Source of the DNA: Chromera velia | Lineage: Eukaryota; Sar; Chromeraceae | Reading direction: 5' to 3' | DNA: 53,137 bases | Assembly (NCBI GenBank): GCA_018398765.1 | Contig: JAHBMJ010005758.1 | Location: 8,379 to 61,515 of the forward strand | Shown: positions 31,993 to 43,600 of the stretch, in pieces | Layout of the letters: each line of letters begins with the position of its first letter | Position numbering within the stretch: the first letter of the stretch is position 1 | Made by a program: the position numbers and the translations under genes | Notes under the pieces: model-generated | What the model saw: only the letters and a program-made list of their open reading frames with translations | What the model was told of the DNA's origin: nothing | Database searches by the model: none

Positions 31993-32459
31993 CAAATACG
32001 ACACACTGTATAAACATGATGCGCAGTGTCAATGCTTCGAGCAACCTTCATTTCTGCCTCAAAGTCAGGATGACAACCCCACAGGAGAAGGTTGCTTTAC
32101 TCTGAGAAAAATAATAAGAAAGATACACTCTTAAAAATCCGTGGAGACGACGGAGAGAAAAATCACGGCTGCACTGAGACTAGCATACTGCATGGGAAAG
32201 AGATGGAGCTATATGGAGCTCCGCAATATGCAATGGAAACACTTGAATCTCCAAGCAGTTCAGAGCCAACTTAAGAAGTGCAGAGTTACTGAGGCAGTCG
32301 GCTCGTCGCGGGTTCCGAAAAGCAGATGCATATGCCGACTTCGGGAAAAAAGTTCCGCAAAGCAGTTGCAATTAAGCGAATTTCGGGAAAGTTGGGCCAT
32401 GGCGGCCGGAAGGTACGCAGTGCATGTGCCCCGCGCCGCCCGCCGCGCACTGGCCGGAG
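31993..32459. other. Tail of the Cys-rich frame and unassigned sequence
   Basis: The frame of the third 145-bp unit continues to about 32,134 (..YKYDTLYKHDAQCQCFEQPSF..). After that a plus-strand open frame (32,141-32,464) has ordinary composition but no recognised motif, and it ends at the GGAATAG repeats. Confidence 0.4.
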
Positions 32460-32707
32460 AATAGTTGGAATAGTAGAATAGTCCACTATTCCCTATTCTA
32501 TAGATTATACTTTTCAAAGATTAAAAAAACTGAAATTCTTTTAAAAAACGTTTTAAATGGTTTTTAAATGATAGTAGACATTTTAAACATGTTTTAAAAA
32601 TTTTTCATACTATTTTTGTTTTTATCATTCCCTAATGGAATAGTTGGAATAGTGAACTATTCCCACTATTCCGACTAGTCCTCCTCCCTACCTGACCCAT
32701 AGACGAT
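32460..32707. repeat. GGAATAGT-rich repeat, right copy, inverted relative to 29,944-30,520
   Basis: GGAATAGTTGGAATAGTAG and CTATTCCCACTATTCC words bracket an AT-rich core. It ends GACCCATAGACGAT (32,694-32,707), an exact inverted match to ATCGTCTATGGGTC at 29,944-29,957. Confidence 0.6.
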
Positions 32708-34940
32708 ACTCATTTCATTTTATTCAAAATACTATTCCAATTATTCGTAAATTTTTTCTACAGTATGAATCTGTATGATTAGAATTGAAAAGTTCAAAGA
32801 ATTGAAAAACTTATTTTAATTTAGTAACGATCGAGGGCTATAGCTACGCTGGGAGCTGTAAAGAGCTGCGAGACACTACAATACAAATTAATACAAAAAG
32901 TTTACAAATGATATGCAACAAATCAGACCACGATTTCAATACTATTCATAACTATATTAATAACTATTCATACATGGGAAGTGCTACAGAACGACTGCTA
33001 TTTACAAATCCAGCTACGCCCGATGTTTAACATCAGGCCTTCAGCTGGCAACGACTGCAAATCACTTCGATCTTTCATGCATACATCCATGCATGCGTAT
33101 CATTCAGGAATGACTGAAGCAAATCGATATGCATTGAATTAAGTGACAACAATTTGCAAACAAACACGCGTGCACCATTAGGAGAAAATTCTTTATGAAA
33201 GGAAATATGAATCACGAATCACATTGACTGGCGAACTGCTCAAAAAGCGGACACAAACTTCCATTAATTCACTGAGCAAGACATGGTGCACGCAGCACAA
33301 TGGCAGGCAGACTGTGATTTTACACACCTGTGTGAGGAGAGAAAAGCATGTCTGCCGCAATGAAGGTCGATCGTCCGCTTCTGCTTCTTGCAGGAAGGAG
33401 AGCCGGGACAGGCCCTGCAGCAACTTTGCGCAGACAGATGTCCATGCACACGGTCCGCACGCATGCAAAGAGGGCAGCAGAACTGGCCTTCTAGTACGTC
33501 TGCTGCATGCCACATACTCCTGAAAGGCAACGATCGCACATTCCCTTCTTCCCTTTCGACCGGCGACCCATCGAATGAATGCACACCACCTTAAAAGCCC
33601 TGGGGGAGGCCGCCCGCTCGGTCGGACAACGGCCAAGCAAGCCGTCTTCTTTTCTTTTCGATCACCTGACCAGTTTGACTCCGACAACTCCAGAGAGACG
33701 GAGACAGACAGACGGGCAGGCTACAAGACGAACAAAGAAACAGCAGAGCACAACACACCAATGCCAGACCCATGCAGGCCGGCAAAAAAATGTCATTTTC
33801 GCTCGGGTCGATCTGTGTGTGACAAATGAAAGCAATACAGGCAGGTCAGGGAAGGAGAGGAAAGATTTTAAAATGCAAACGAGCGAGACCGTCAAGCGCT
33901 TCGGCGATTCTTTTTGTCTTCCGTCAACCTCAATCCGGATTCTCTCCTCTTCCTGAACTCCATCCAGCACGCCCATTGAAAGTATCCCTCCCTCCCGCTG
34001 TTTCTTTCTGTTTGTTTCTCTGTACGGTTACTTTAACGTGTGTCAAGGAAGGAAGCAGCAACTTGCGGAGCGAGTGACTGCGCGGGTTCTTTCTGCCGGG
34101 CTGTCTATCTGGATTTTTTCTTTCTTTCTTTTTCCAGGCACAAGAGCAATGTTGAAGAAGAGAACAAAATGGAAAGGACATCTAGAACACAAAACATCGG
34201 ATCGAAAAAGACACACATGGAAGTGACATGCAACTAGATTCCACCAAGCCATCCATTCTGCGATGAGGGCCATGAGAGCACACACACACACACAAACGCA
34301 CGAACACTCGAAAGGACATGCAGCGAGACACAGATACATGCATTGTACCATGAAGACACGGTGGGGGCGGGGGATGAGCAAGCGCAGGAGAAAGAACGAT
34401 CAGAGAAGAGAGGGAACAACACAGAGAAACAAGGGAAAAGAAAAATGGTCGGTCGGAGGAACAAAGAGAGAAACAATTCTGCCACCAGGCAAAACCCATC
34501 ACCAGTTGCTCTCCTCCCTTATCGTCTGTATTTCTCGCCGCTTGGCTGGCACCCCTTCCTTCTCTGTGCCGAGTCCGTCTTTTTCATTTCATTCTCCTTT
34601 GCTGTTACATTCTCTCACGCACTGTCTCTTTCGTACATGATGATCGGAGGGGGCGCGGAAGTGGTAGGGAGGAAACATAAACTACAACGATGCAAGCCAG
34701 GGACAGAGAGGGCAGAGAGAGAGAGAGAAGGCAGCGGACGTTTGTTTGCGCAGGAATGAACCAGGTGCAATGAATGCCCGGAAAGAGAGGAGAGGAGAGA
34801 GAAACAGCTTGACGCCCCGGAAAAGCAAGAAACCACGTTACGTTACTTCCCCCCTTCCGAAACTTTCATCTGTCACTCTCTTTCATTTCCTCTCTCTGCT
34901 CATCTCGCCTGTCTTTCCTCTTCTCCTGTCGCTGTCTGTC
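32708..34940. other. Spacer downstream of RNR1: AT-rich then low-complexity
   Basis: 32,708-33,190 is AT-rich. 33,190-34,940 is of mixed composition with (CA)n at 34,280-34,293 and CT/GA-rich stretches. Part of 34,700-34,940 must be the RNR1 3' untranslated region. Several open frames of 60-160 codons overlap each other on both strands; none shows a recognisable pattern. Confidence 0.5.
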
Positions 34941-37900
34941 TCAACCAGAGCACATCAGGCAGGGCTCATCGTCGTTCAACCCCTTAGGTCTCCACCGGCA
35001 GACCACCGGCTTCTCCTCCTCCTGCCCTGCTGTGTTCTCCTTGTCTGCACCTTCCTTTTCCTCTCCTTCCTTCTCTGCGTCCTTGGAAGGAACGGCAGCA
35101 GGAGCAGAGCCCAGGGAAAGGTTGAGGTCGATGCCCTTTTTGCTGACGCTCTTCCGGGGCCTGTCCTCTGAGGCAGCTTGCGGGTCTGCGCTCTCAGTCA
35201 TGGCGGCGCGGGGCTCGGGGGCCTTGGCAGCAACTGGGGGGACGCGTGCGCGGGCGGCCTGGTGAGCGCTCTTGGCAACAGATGGCATGGGGGCGGGGGA
35301 AGGTGCGGAAGACGAGGGTGCCGTGGAGGGAGTCTTTGTAGACGCCTTCTCGCCCTTCTTCTGCTTGGCACTGGCGGCGTCCTTAACGTCGACGGTGAAC
35401 TTGATGGCATCCGCAGCGGCCTGCGTGCGGAGATAGTAGACGCCGGTCTTGAGTCCCTTCTCCCATCCGTAGAAGTGCATGGAGGACAGCTTGGCGAAGG
35501 TGGGGCCTTCCATGTGGATGTTCAGCGACTGGCTCTGGTCAATGTACGGACCTCTGCATGCATCCTCACAGACACAGAAGGGAGGGGAAGGAAAGCATAT
35601 ATATAGAACTCTATTTCATCGAACAGATTTGGGAAGTAAACGGCCTGAAGAAAATGTGCAGAAGTCTTTCCTTTCAGTCTGAACTGTCACCCTGTCTGGC
35701 TTTGCGGCTGTGCATTTGAGAGATGGATCAAACACTTGTTCGTGACCCAACCGACCTCTCTGCAGCCATATCGATGACGCTCTTCTGCTTGATCTCCCAG
35801 ACGGTCTTGTAGATCTCTCTCAGGTCTTCGGGGATCCCCGGGATGTTCTGGACGCTCCCGTTGGCCGCGATGAGCCTCTGCTTCATCTCGTTGCTCCACA
35901 AACCCTGGTCGATCAGATCCTTCAACAGGTGCCTGCATGCACTCGCACATTTACACGCGCTCTTTCAATTGAAGGCTGAATGAAAAGTCACACCTCTGCC
36001 CTCAAACGTTCTTCGGGTTCACTCACCCAGCCCTCTTTCTCCTCACTCACGCGAGCACGACTGGCGGAAAGTCAGAACTGAGTGCAGGTCTGGAGAGCAA
36101 GTCTGAGGAAGACAAAGAAGAAAAGAAGCAGAACGCTCGAAGCCAGCTGCCTCGCTTTGCCTGACAACTTTCTCACTCCCTTCTCCCCTTTTCTTTTCCT
36201 TTCCTGGTTTTGATTGAGACTAAAAGGGACATACAAAAGCAGCTGCAGCTGGCCTGTTCTGAATGACACGCAGGAATCAAAGACCAACAAACCCTCTTAC
36301 CTGTTGACGCAGAAGAATTCTCCAGAGAGCACACGTCTGTAGTAGATGTTGGAGGTGAAGGGCTCAAAGGACTCATTGTTGCCCAGGATCTGGCTGGTCG
36401 ATGCAGTGGGCATGGGGGCGAGGAGGAGGGAGTTCCTCAGTCCGGTGGTCATCATCTTCTTCCGAAGTCCTTCCCATTCCCACATCCCGCTGTTGGGCTT
36501 CCTCGTTCTCTCAGCCCTCTTGGAATTGGGGTTCCCTTTCTCCTTCTCCTCCACCTGCTTGTCCTCCTCGTCCCAGAGGTCAAACTGGAAGAGGCCCTTC
36601 GAAGCAGGGCTGCCGGGGAACGTCTCGTACCATCCTGTCAGGGGGGGGGGGGGNGGGGGGGGGGGGGGGCACATTCATCATGAGCGGTAGAGAGGATAAG
36701 AGGAGAGACACTTCCAGGACAGGCAGCAAGAGATAGAAGAGAGAATTGGACACAGAACCTCTCTTTCTGCCTCTATCCGTTGCTTTGTGTATGCGTGCGC
36801 GTGTGTGTGTATGTGTATGTGTGTGCGTGCGCGAGTTTGCAAGCAAGTCCCCCAGCAAAAAAGCAAGGAAAGACAGGCAGACAGAAAGGGCAGAAGGGAG
36901 AAAGAAAGAGAAAAAGAAAAAGAGAAAGAAAGAGATCCGTCCATCTCACCCACCCACTCACCCACTCACCTTCGATTTCCGCCAGCTCCACAGATGCCTC
37001 CACAGCAGCGTGATAGATGGTCTCGAAGATATCCCTGTTGAGCTTGGCAGCCTCCTCGCTCTCGTACGGGAGTCGGAGCATCATCAGGGCATCCGCAAAG
37101 CCCTGCACGCCGAGGCCCACGGGCCTGTGTCGCATGTTGGACCTCCGTGCTTCCTCCACGGGGTAGTAGTTTCTGTCGATCACTCTGTTAAGGTTCTTCG
37201 TCACCACCTTCGTCACGTAGTGGAGCTTCTCGAAGTCGAACTTCTTTGTCTCCGCGTTCACGTACATCGGCAAAGCGATGGAGGCCAGGTTGCAAACAGC
37301 GGTCTGCAGAAAGAAGGAATCACATCAAAAGCAGGGGGAGGGAGAGTTTAAACAAAAAAAGGGAACGCATGAAAGGATGAGAAGGGGGAGGCGAATCGCC
37401 GAGAGATGAACCAAGCAAAGAAAGGAGACACCGGATTGCATAGAGTGAAGAACAGAACCGAAGACAGTCGAGAACCTTGGAAAAAGAAAGCGAAAATGAA
37501 AGACGGTCTCTCCTTTCACAAACAAACACAACAAACAAGCAAAGAAACAGAAAGAAACAGAAAGAAAGAAAGAAAGAAAGAAAGAAAAGCAAGAAAAGAA
37601 ACAGAACAAAAGAAAGAACCACCGACGCACGCACCTCATCAGGGGATGTGTACTCGACAATTTCAGTGCAGAGGTTGGATGACTTGATGCACCCCAGGTT
37701 CTGTTGGTTGGACTTTCTGTTGCACGCGTCTTTGTACAGCATGTAGGGGGTACCGGTCTCAATCTGGCTCTCCAGAATTTTGAACCACAGCCACTGGGCC
37801 CTCACGGTCTTCCTTCCCCTGCCTGTCTTCTCGAATTCCTCATACTTTCTCTCAAACTCCTCCCCCCAGCATTCAGACAGCCCAGGGCACTCGTTCGGGC

Positions 37901-39930
37901 ACATCAACGTCCAGTCTCCGTCCTCCTTCACTCGTCTCATGAACAGGTCAGGAATCCAGAGACCGAAGAAGAGATCCCTCGCTCTGTGCTCCTCCTTGCC
38001 GTGGTTCTTCCGCAAATCCAGGAAGTCAAGGAGGTCTGAGTGCCAGGGCTCCAGGTAGATGGCGAAGGAGCCCTTGCGTTTGCCTCCTCCTTGGTCGACG
38101 TACCGGGCTGCAAGCATTGGGGGGGGNNNNNNNNNNNAAGGGGAGGGATGCAGAAAGAGAAGAGAGGGTTGTCTGCTGCAAGCAATTATCTTATGATGAA
38201 GAAAGCGGGAAACCAAGATCGTCTTCCTTTCTGGTATATCGGGGCAAACTGAAGGACGGATACATTTAATCACGTTTGGTTAAACGCGGTACGCTTGACG
38301 ACCACCCCGACTTCTTGGCACCCGTCCCGACCGATCAACTGACCCCCCCACCCACCCACTGACTGGCCGACCTGCATCGTTGAAGACTCTGAGCATGGGG
38401 ACGAGGCCGTTTGACCTTCCGTTGGTCCCCCTGATGTACGAGTCCTGAGCTCTGATGTTGTGCACCGCCAGTCCGATGCCCCCAGCGTGCTTGGAGATCA
38501 TCGCGCACTGCTTCAGAGTGTCGAAGATGCCCTCGATCGAGTCCTCCTGCCAGTCAACGAGGGAGAGAGAGAGAGGGAAAGGGGGGAAGCACAGAGGGGT
38601 GGAGAAATTGAAGCAGCACTGACATGATGAAGGGACACACCCACAGCCGAAGGAAGGTTCAAAGGACGGAAAGGAAGCAAAAGAGGATACAGCCAACTTT
38701 CAGGTGAAGTTGAGGGACGATGGAAAAAGAGGCAGGGATGAAAAGGAGGAAACACGTCCACTTGACACACCTTCATCGTGAGAAGGAAGCAGGAGCTCAT
38801 CTGAGGCCTGCAGGTCCCAGCGTTAAACAGGGTGGGGGTGGCGTGGGTGAACAGCTTGCGAGAGAGGAGGTCGTAGGTCTCGATGGTCCGAGCCACAGCG
38901 TCCTCCTCTTCGCCCCCGTGGATGCCGCACGCGACCCGCATGAGCATATGCTGGGGTCTTTCAACTATTTGACCGTGAATCCGAAGGAGGTACGACCTGC
39001 ACACGACAAGAGGAAAGAAGGAAAGGGAAAGAAAGAGACGAAGCTGATTCCAGAGGAAAAAGAGGGAAGAAGAAAGTGGGACGACAGGTCATCACGGGCA
39101 CTGTCCCAGAGAGTTGCAGCGACAAGGGCTTGACGCTTTTTCGTTTTGAGCGTGAGCGAAAGAGAGAGTCGTCTCGAGACGGACTGGAGACTTGCTGAAG
39201 AAACTCAACATCCAACAAGACTATCGAAACAGAAGGAAAAGATGCGTGCCCATTTTTCAAATAACCATGAGCAGAGGCCTCTTCGGCTCGTCTTGTCCAT
39301 AGCGCCTTCTATTCTCTTTTCAAAAGACGACTGGTCGAGTTTTGACTTTTCTTTTGCCGTCAGGGTTGAACGTTGCACTGTTGTTTTGTTGGGCGCAAGT
39401 CTCGTCTCTTCCTTCCACAAAAAAGTTCTTTCGACAAGGACTTCTTCACTCTCTTTGCTTCCGACTAACCTCTCCAGAGTCTTGAAGCCAAAAATGTCGT
39501 ACTCAAAATCACGCTCGTAGTCGAGGGCTTCCTGCAACTTCTGGGCATTCTCCTTGACGAAGGTGTAAACCCAATCGGCAATCAGGGAAGCACAGCGGCC
39601 TTGAGCGTCCTTGTACGTGTGGAGAGCAGTGCAGACGTTCAAAAAATTGTCATCGGTATTTTTGTGCAGATTCGATACTTCAATGCGAGCAGCAAGTTTC
39701 GAAAAGTCAGGGTGGTTTGCCGCCATGTAAGCACAGGTTTGTGCAGCAAGGACGTCGAGTTCTGAGGTTCTGATTTCATCGTGGAGTCCGTTGATGACTC
39801 GCTGAGAAATCTTGACGGGGTCAACAAACTCTTTGTTCAGGCCATAAGAAAGCTTTTGAATGCGCTTGAGGATTTTGTCAAAGCTGACATCCTCTGTCGT
39901 ACCGTCTCGCTTCACGACCTTCATCGGCAT
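34941..39930 (-). CDS. RNR1: Ribonucleoside-diphosphate reductase, large (R1) subunit
   Basis: It reduces ribonucleoside diphosphates to deoxy forms with the small radical subunit R2, in the cytosol. Eight exons: 39,470-39,930; 38,771-38,996; 38,372-38,546; 37,635-38,107; 36,970-37,303; 36,301-36,634; 35,756-35,932; 34,941-35,553. All junctions are GT-AG and the lengths sum to 2,793 bases (930 residues plus stop). Residues 1-90 form the ATP-cone. The active site is complete: Cys223 (QMSSCFLL) and Cys449 (TAVCNLAS) form the redox pair, and Asn432, Cys434 and Glu436 lie in NLCTEI. Tyr766-Tyr767 (GVYYLRT) serve radical transfer, and Cys925/Cys928 (PCLMCSG) are the C-terminal shuttle cysteines. 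Two departures: a Lys/Glu-rich insert in exon 6 ([17 protein letters not shown]) and a tail about 100 residues longer than usual, Ala/Pro/Ser- then Glu-rich. Runs of G with N sit in introns 3 and 5 only. Confidence 0.97.
36635..36669. other. Poly-G run with unresolved base in RNR1 intron 5
   Basis: A G homopolymer of almost 30 bases (36,641-36,669, N at 36,654) is on the RNA strand a poly-C run directly upstream of the 3' splice site TGACAG. It plays the part of the polypyrimidine tract and probably broke the assembly. Confidence 0.8.
38108..38137. other. Assembly gap (11 N) beside a G-run in RNR1 intron 3
   Basis: N occupies 38,127-38,137. The adjoining G-run (38,119-38,126) is again poly-C in the transcript, just upstream of the 3' splice site GCTTGCAG at 38,108. 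No coding sequence is lost, since the exon phases on both sides agree. Confidence 0.85.
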
Positions 39931-40628
39931 CCTGTTGACTGATGACTCGAAGGGTTGGTTGCAGACGGGGAAGGAGGAAAGGAAAAAAAGAGACGGGAAA
40001 TTAAAGGCTTAGACTTCCCGGAAACAGCAGCAAGGGGGCAGAAGTGGCTGCAGTGGTTCGAAAGCGATATTGTTCTTGTGTTTCTCGGATGATGAAGGCA
40101 GAGATGCCACCTGTTTCTCATCAGAAAAGCAAGGTTCGAAGGAAAAAGGAAGAAGTTTGCACTGGCGACGTTGATCAACGTTCAGAAAAGTTTTGAAGAG
40201 CGCGGGAAAAAAAAACTTTGACCGTCCGCGATTTTCCGCGCGATTTTGCTGTTTCTGTGTCCTCGGGCCTCTAAGCCGTGATTCCGATGGCAGTCTGCAA
40301 TCATTCGCGCGTGTGTGTCCCGGTCGCACAGATCCGACTCAACTCGACACGTCTCTCCAACCTCGATCAGTTAATCGACTGACCTTAATTTGTGTTTGAA
40401 TTTTGAGACCGTATAATATGAGCTGAGCAGCTAGCCTTGCAGCACACTGACAGCTTTCTTGTGATTGGCAAAGCTTTGATAGGTTTTTAAAGAAGTTTCT
40501 GGGCTTATTTTGACGAGAATCTGAGTCAAACCAGTGAACGACACTTGTTGAACTCTTGCAGTACGCAAGGTAGCCTTCCCGTCTGCTGCAGATCCTCTGC
40601 TCTCACATACGTTCCAGGGTCTGATTTC
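39931..40628. promoter_or_regulatory. Shared divergent promoter region with two E2F-like sites
   Basis: Only 698 bases separate the RNR1 start codon (39,930, minus) from the start of the coiled-coil gene (40,629, plus). GCGCGGGAAA at 40,200-40,209 is an exact reverse of TTTCCCGCGC, and TTTTCCGCGCG lies at 40,232-40,242. Both match the E2F/DP consensus TTTSSCGC known to drive S-phase genes, including RNR genes in plants and animals. They lie about 270-310 bases from the RNR1 ATG and about 390-430 from the other. TATAATAT at 40,412-40,419 could be a core element for the plus-strand gene. Whether E2F acts here is inference. Confidence 0.5.
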
Positions 40629-43600
40629 ATGTCTACGCGATCCGTTGTTCCTCGCCTTCACTTGGGTGGCCTGCCTTCAGTCCAGGATAACGGATATGGA
40701 GTAGCACCATCCAAGCCTTCAGTCCAGGATAACGGACATGGAGTAGCACCATCCAAGCTGAAGCTTGCAAGCAGCGGAGTGAGTGAAGCAAGCTACGTGT
40801 CTCACTGCAACTCTGTGCAACACAGCCGAATTGGTTTCGGGAAACTCACTCGATCCAAAAGCGAAGCAAGCGACAAGAAATCATGGGTAGATCGAGAAAA
40901 TGGTCAGTCTTGTCGACATTTCGGGCATCTTCAATGGGCTGAACCTTTTAATTCAAGTTCTGAGCAACATGCAACACCGACCAGATTTGCAACAGTTAAT
41001 GATCCCTCAATCTGCGTACACCTTTGAATTGTTGCAGAGAGTGACTATCTGGAGGATTCCAGTGAGGGTTCGGATGCTGGAGGACCGGAGGAGCAGGAGG
41101 TTGAGGACCTACTGGCCTCCCTCGACAATGCAACGAGGATCCGTCTCCAGAATCTCTTGGCGAGAATCAATGGAGGGGCCGGGAAGGCTGCAGCAGTGGG
41201 GGAGGAGACAGAGGCAGAGGCAAAGGTTTTGTCTCCCCGACAGAGAGAGGCCGCCTGGCAAGAGAAAAGACGAAAGTCTGCCGAGATTGAATTGTTGGAG
41301 TTCGGCATTGAGGAGGAGAAGCGAAACACCGGCACCCTCTCTAGCGAGAACAAGTTGCTGAAGACGCAACTCGGACAGGCACACAAGAGGCTCGAGGACG
41401 TCAAGCAGAGGCTCCAGGAACTCAGCGACAAGTCGGAGAGACGCGAAAAGAACGAGGCTCTTTTTCTTGTAAGTCCGACAATCCGTCAGTGAACGAACCT
41501 CTGTTGTATGCGAGGGTAGACGGACCAGAAAATGAATCAATCAACTCGCAGTCCTGCGGAGCTCCCAAGCTGCCAGAAAGCGGCTTCTTGTGGATGAAAG
41601 TATAAGAGAAAGTAAGATAGATCCGTCCCTCGGTAAAAGGCTTTGCCTGTCTTCCACCAGTATCCCTCTGTGTACTTCCCGTCTCGTCCGCCCCACTTAC
41701 TAGCTGAAGGCACTGAGTTGCCTGCTGCGAATAAGCTCTCCATTTTCTGCTCTGCCGCGCGCGTGTCTCTGCAGAGCTCTCCCCGTGGTGGGGCGAATCG
41801 AAAACAGAATAGAGGTCGCTCGCAGCTCATGCGTGCATCCACGACTGGAGGCAACGGATGGTGAGCCGGTTTGAGTAGACTGTCTTTTCGTGTACAATGC
41901 ACAGATCGTTTCCTTCTCACCTTCTTCAACCAACATCTCATGTGTTCTCTTCTCCAAGTAAGTCCTTACAGGGTTTGTGTGCATACCCAGACAATTTTTC
42001 CCTTCAGTCAAAGAGGACTTCGGCATGCAGTCTCTGACGAGGCGGCACTCCAGAGGCCTCGTTTTCTCTTTCGTTTCTTCGTTGCACTTCCATTCCTCTT
42101 CCTTTCTGTCTGAATTCTTTGGCCTCAGGATCCGCCGTAGCGACACCAACGAGCTGGATGGAGACGACCTCAGAAGCTCGAGAGGGCATGGAGGTCTTCA
42201 GGGGTTCATGACACAGAGAGGGGGGCAGTCAGCCAGAGGGGACAGGTCGACTGTTGCGTCTCTTGAGCGCCGAGTGATGCTGTTGGAGGTGGAGGTGAAA
42301 CAGAAGGACGAAAAGATCGAAAGGCTCCTGAAGGAAATCGAGGACCTCAGAAAACTCCTGGTAGGTGGGTCTGTTGGCAATTTAATTTGCGCTTTTTTGT
42401 ATGCCTCTGGGTGTTGGGGGGGCGGAGGGGTGGAAATGCCTGTAGCTTCTATTGCGCACAAGGTCGTGCAACGTACCGTACGTATTGAGATAAGGACTGA
42501 ATTTGAAATGCTTCACTGTGTACTTTCATTTTCCTTTCTTGTTCTTTCTTCTCTTGGGGCGTGCCTTTGCAGGAAGAAAAGAAGGCACTGGAGAGAGAGA
42601 GGGCAGCGCAGAAAGAGAACAGCAGGCGGAGGTCCTCGGCCCTCTGCACGGACCTCCGCTTCCTGTACAATTTAGGAGAGCGAATCTCCAGCAGGAAGGA
42701 GCAAGAAAAGGACAGGAGAGGCTCCGACGGAAGCAGCAGCCGCGCTTTGGGGTTTGTGCGATTTGAGAGAAGTGCAGACGCCGAACTTCGCAGCGCTCTT
42801 GGCAGGTGAGCACTTCAGAAAAGACTCTTGCATGCATGGCGCTTTTCTTCCTTGCATGGAAAGACAAGATGTCATACACCGCACGATATCGATATTCTCT
42901 TCCCGTTTCGTTTGCCGCTGCATTTCTCCATCTTTTCACGCAACTCTCAAGTGACATGCCATGCCTGGACTTCAAGTGCAGACAACGAACAAGCTACGGC
43001 GTAGAAGAACAATTCTTACCCTCATGCATTGATCGCAATCATGGCTGCAGGGCTTCCGACTCCTCTGACAGGGGGACCGTGACGGAGACAGAACAGTCAC
43101 TTTCTGTCCTGTCAGGCCTTCCTGCCCCCACACAATCAGAGGGGGAAGGAGAACAGTCGGGGAAACCCAAGCGGAGAGTGACCATCTGTGAAGACGATTC
43201 ACTGACAAGCCCTGCCATCCACCCCTCAGACCTCGTTTCCGTCGCCTCCCCGCCCCTGTCTGCCTGCGCCTCCGCCTCTCTCTTGTGCCCTGGAGAAGGC
43301 GACCAGATGCCCTCCCGCGTTCCTTCTGCATGCAGTCTCACTGACCCCCAGCAGCAGAACTCTCCTTCCGCCTTCAGAGACAGAGAATCGTCAATCGACA
43401 GCTCTCCCGTCTTTTCGGGGTCCCTCTCCCTCACCAGCTCCCAGAATCCCCTCCGCGGGGACCTCACGCCCCCGGAGGAAGATGAGGCCCCCGAGGCTGC
43501 TGACCAGCCCTGTGAAGCATATCGAAGCCGGCACTCCTCTTGTGCCTCTGTGCCTGTGTTTCCGGGCTCTCTGGAGGACGAAGAGGAGGGCGTCGAGGGC

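Noticed and set aside
33193-34836. Many overlapping ORFs downstream of RNR1
   Set aside because: They overlap on both strands with CT/GA-rich composition and no consistent splice structure or recognisable motif.
40545-40628. Upstream extension of the coiled-coil gene to 40,545
   Set aside because: The frame is open, but the codon at 40,545 is TTG; the first ATG is at 40,629 and gives a phase-consistent model.
42806-43050. N-terminal part of the long ORF starting at 42,806
   Set aside because: It begins at a GTGAGC splice donor; the bases to 43,050 form an intron ending GGCTGCAG, and phase matches only if they are removed.
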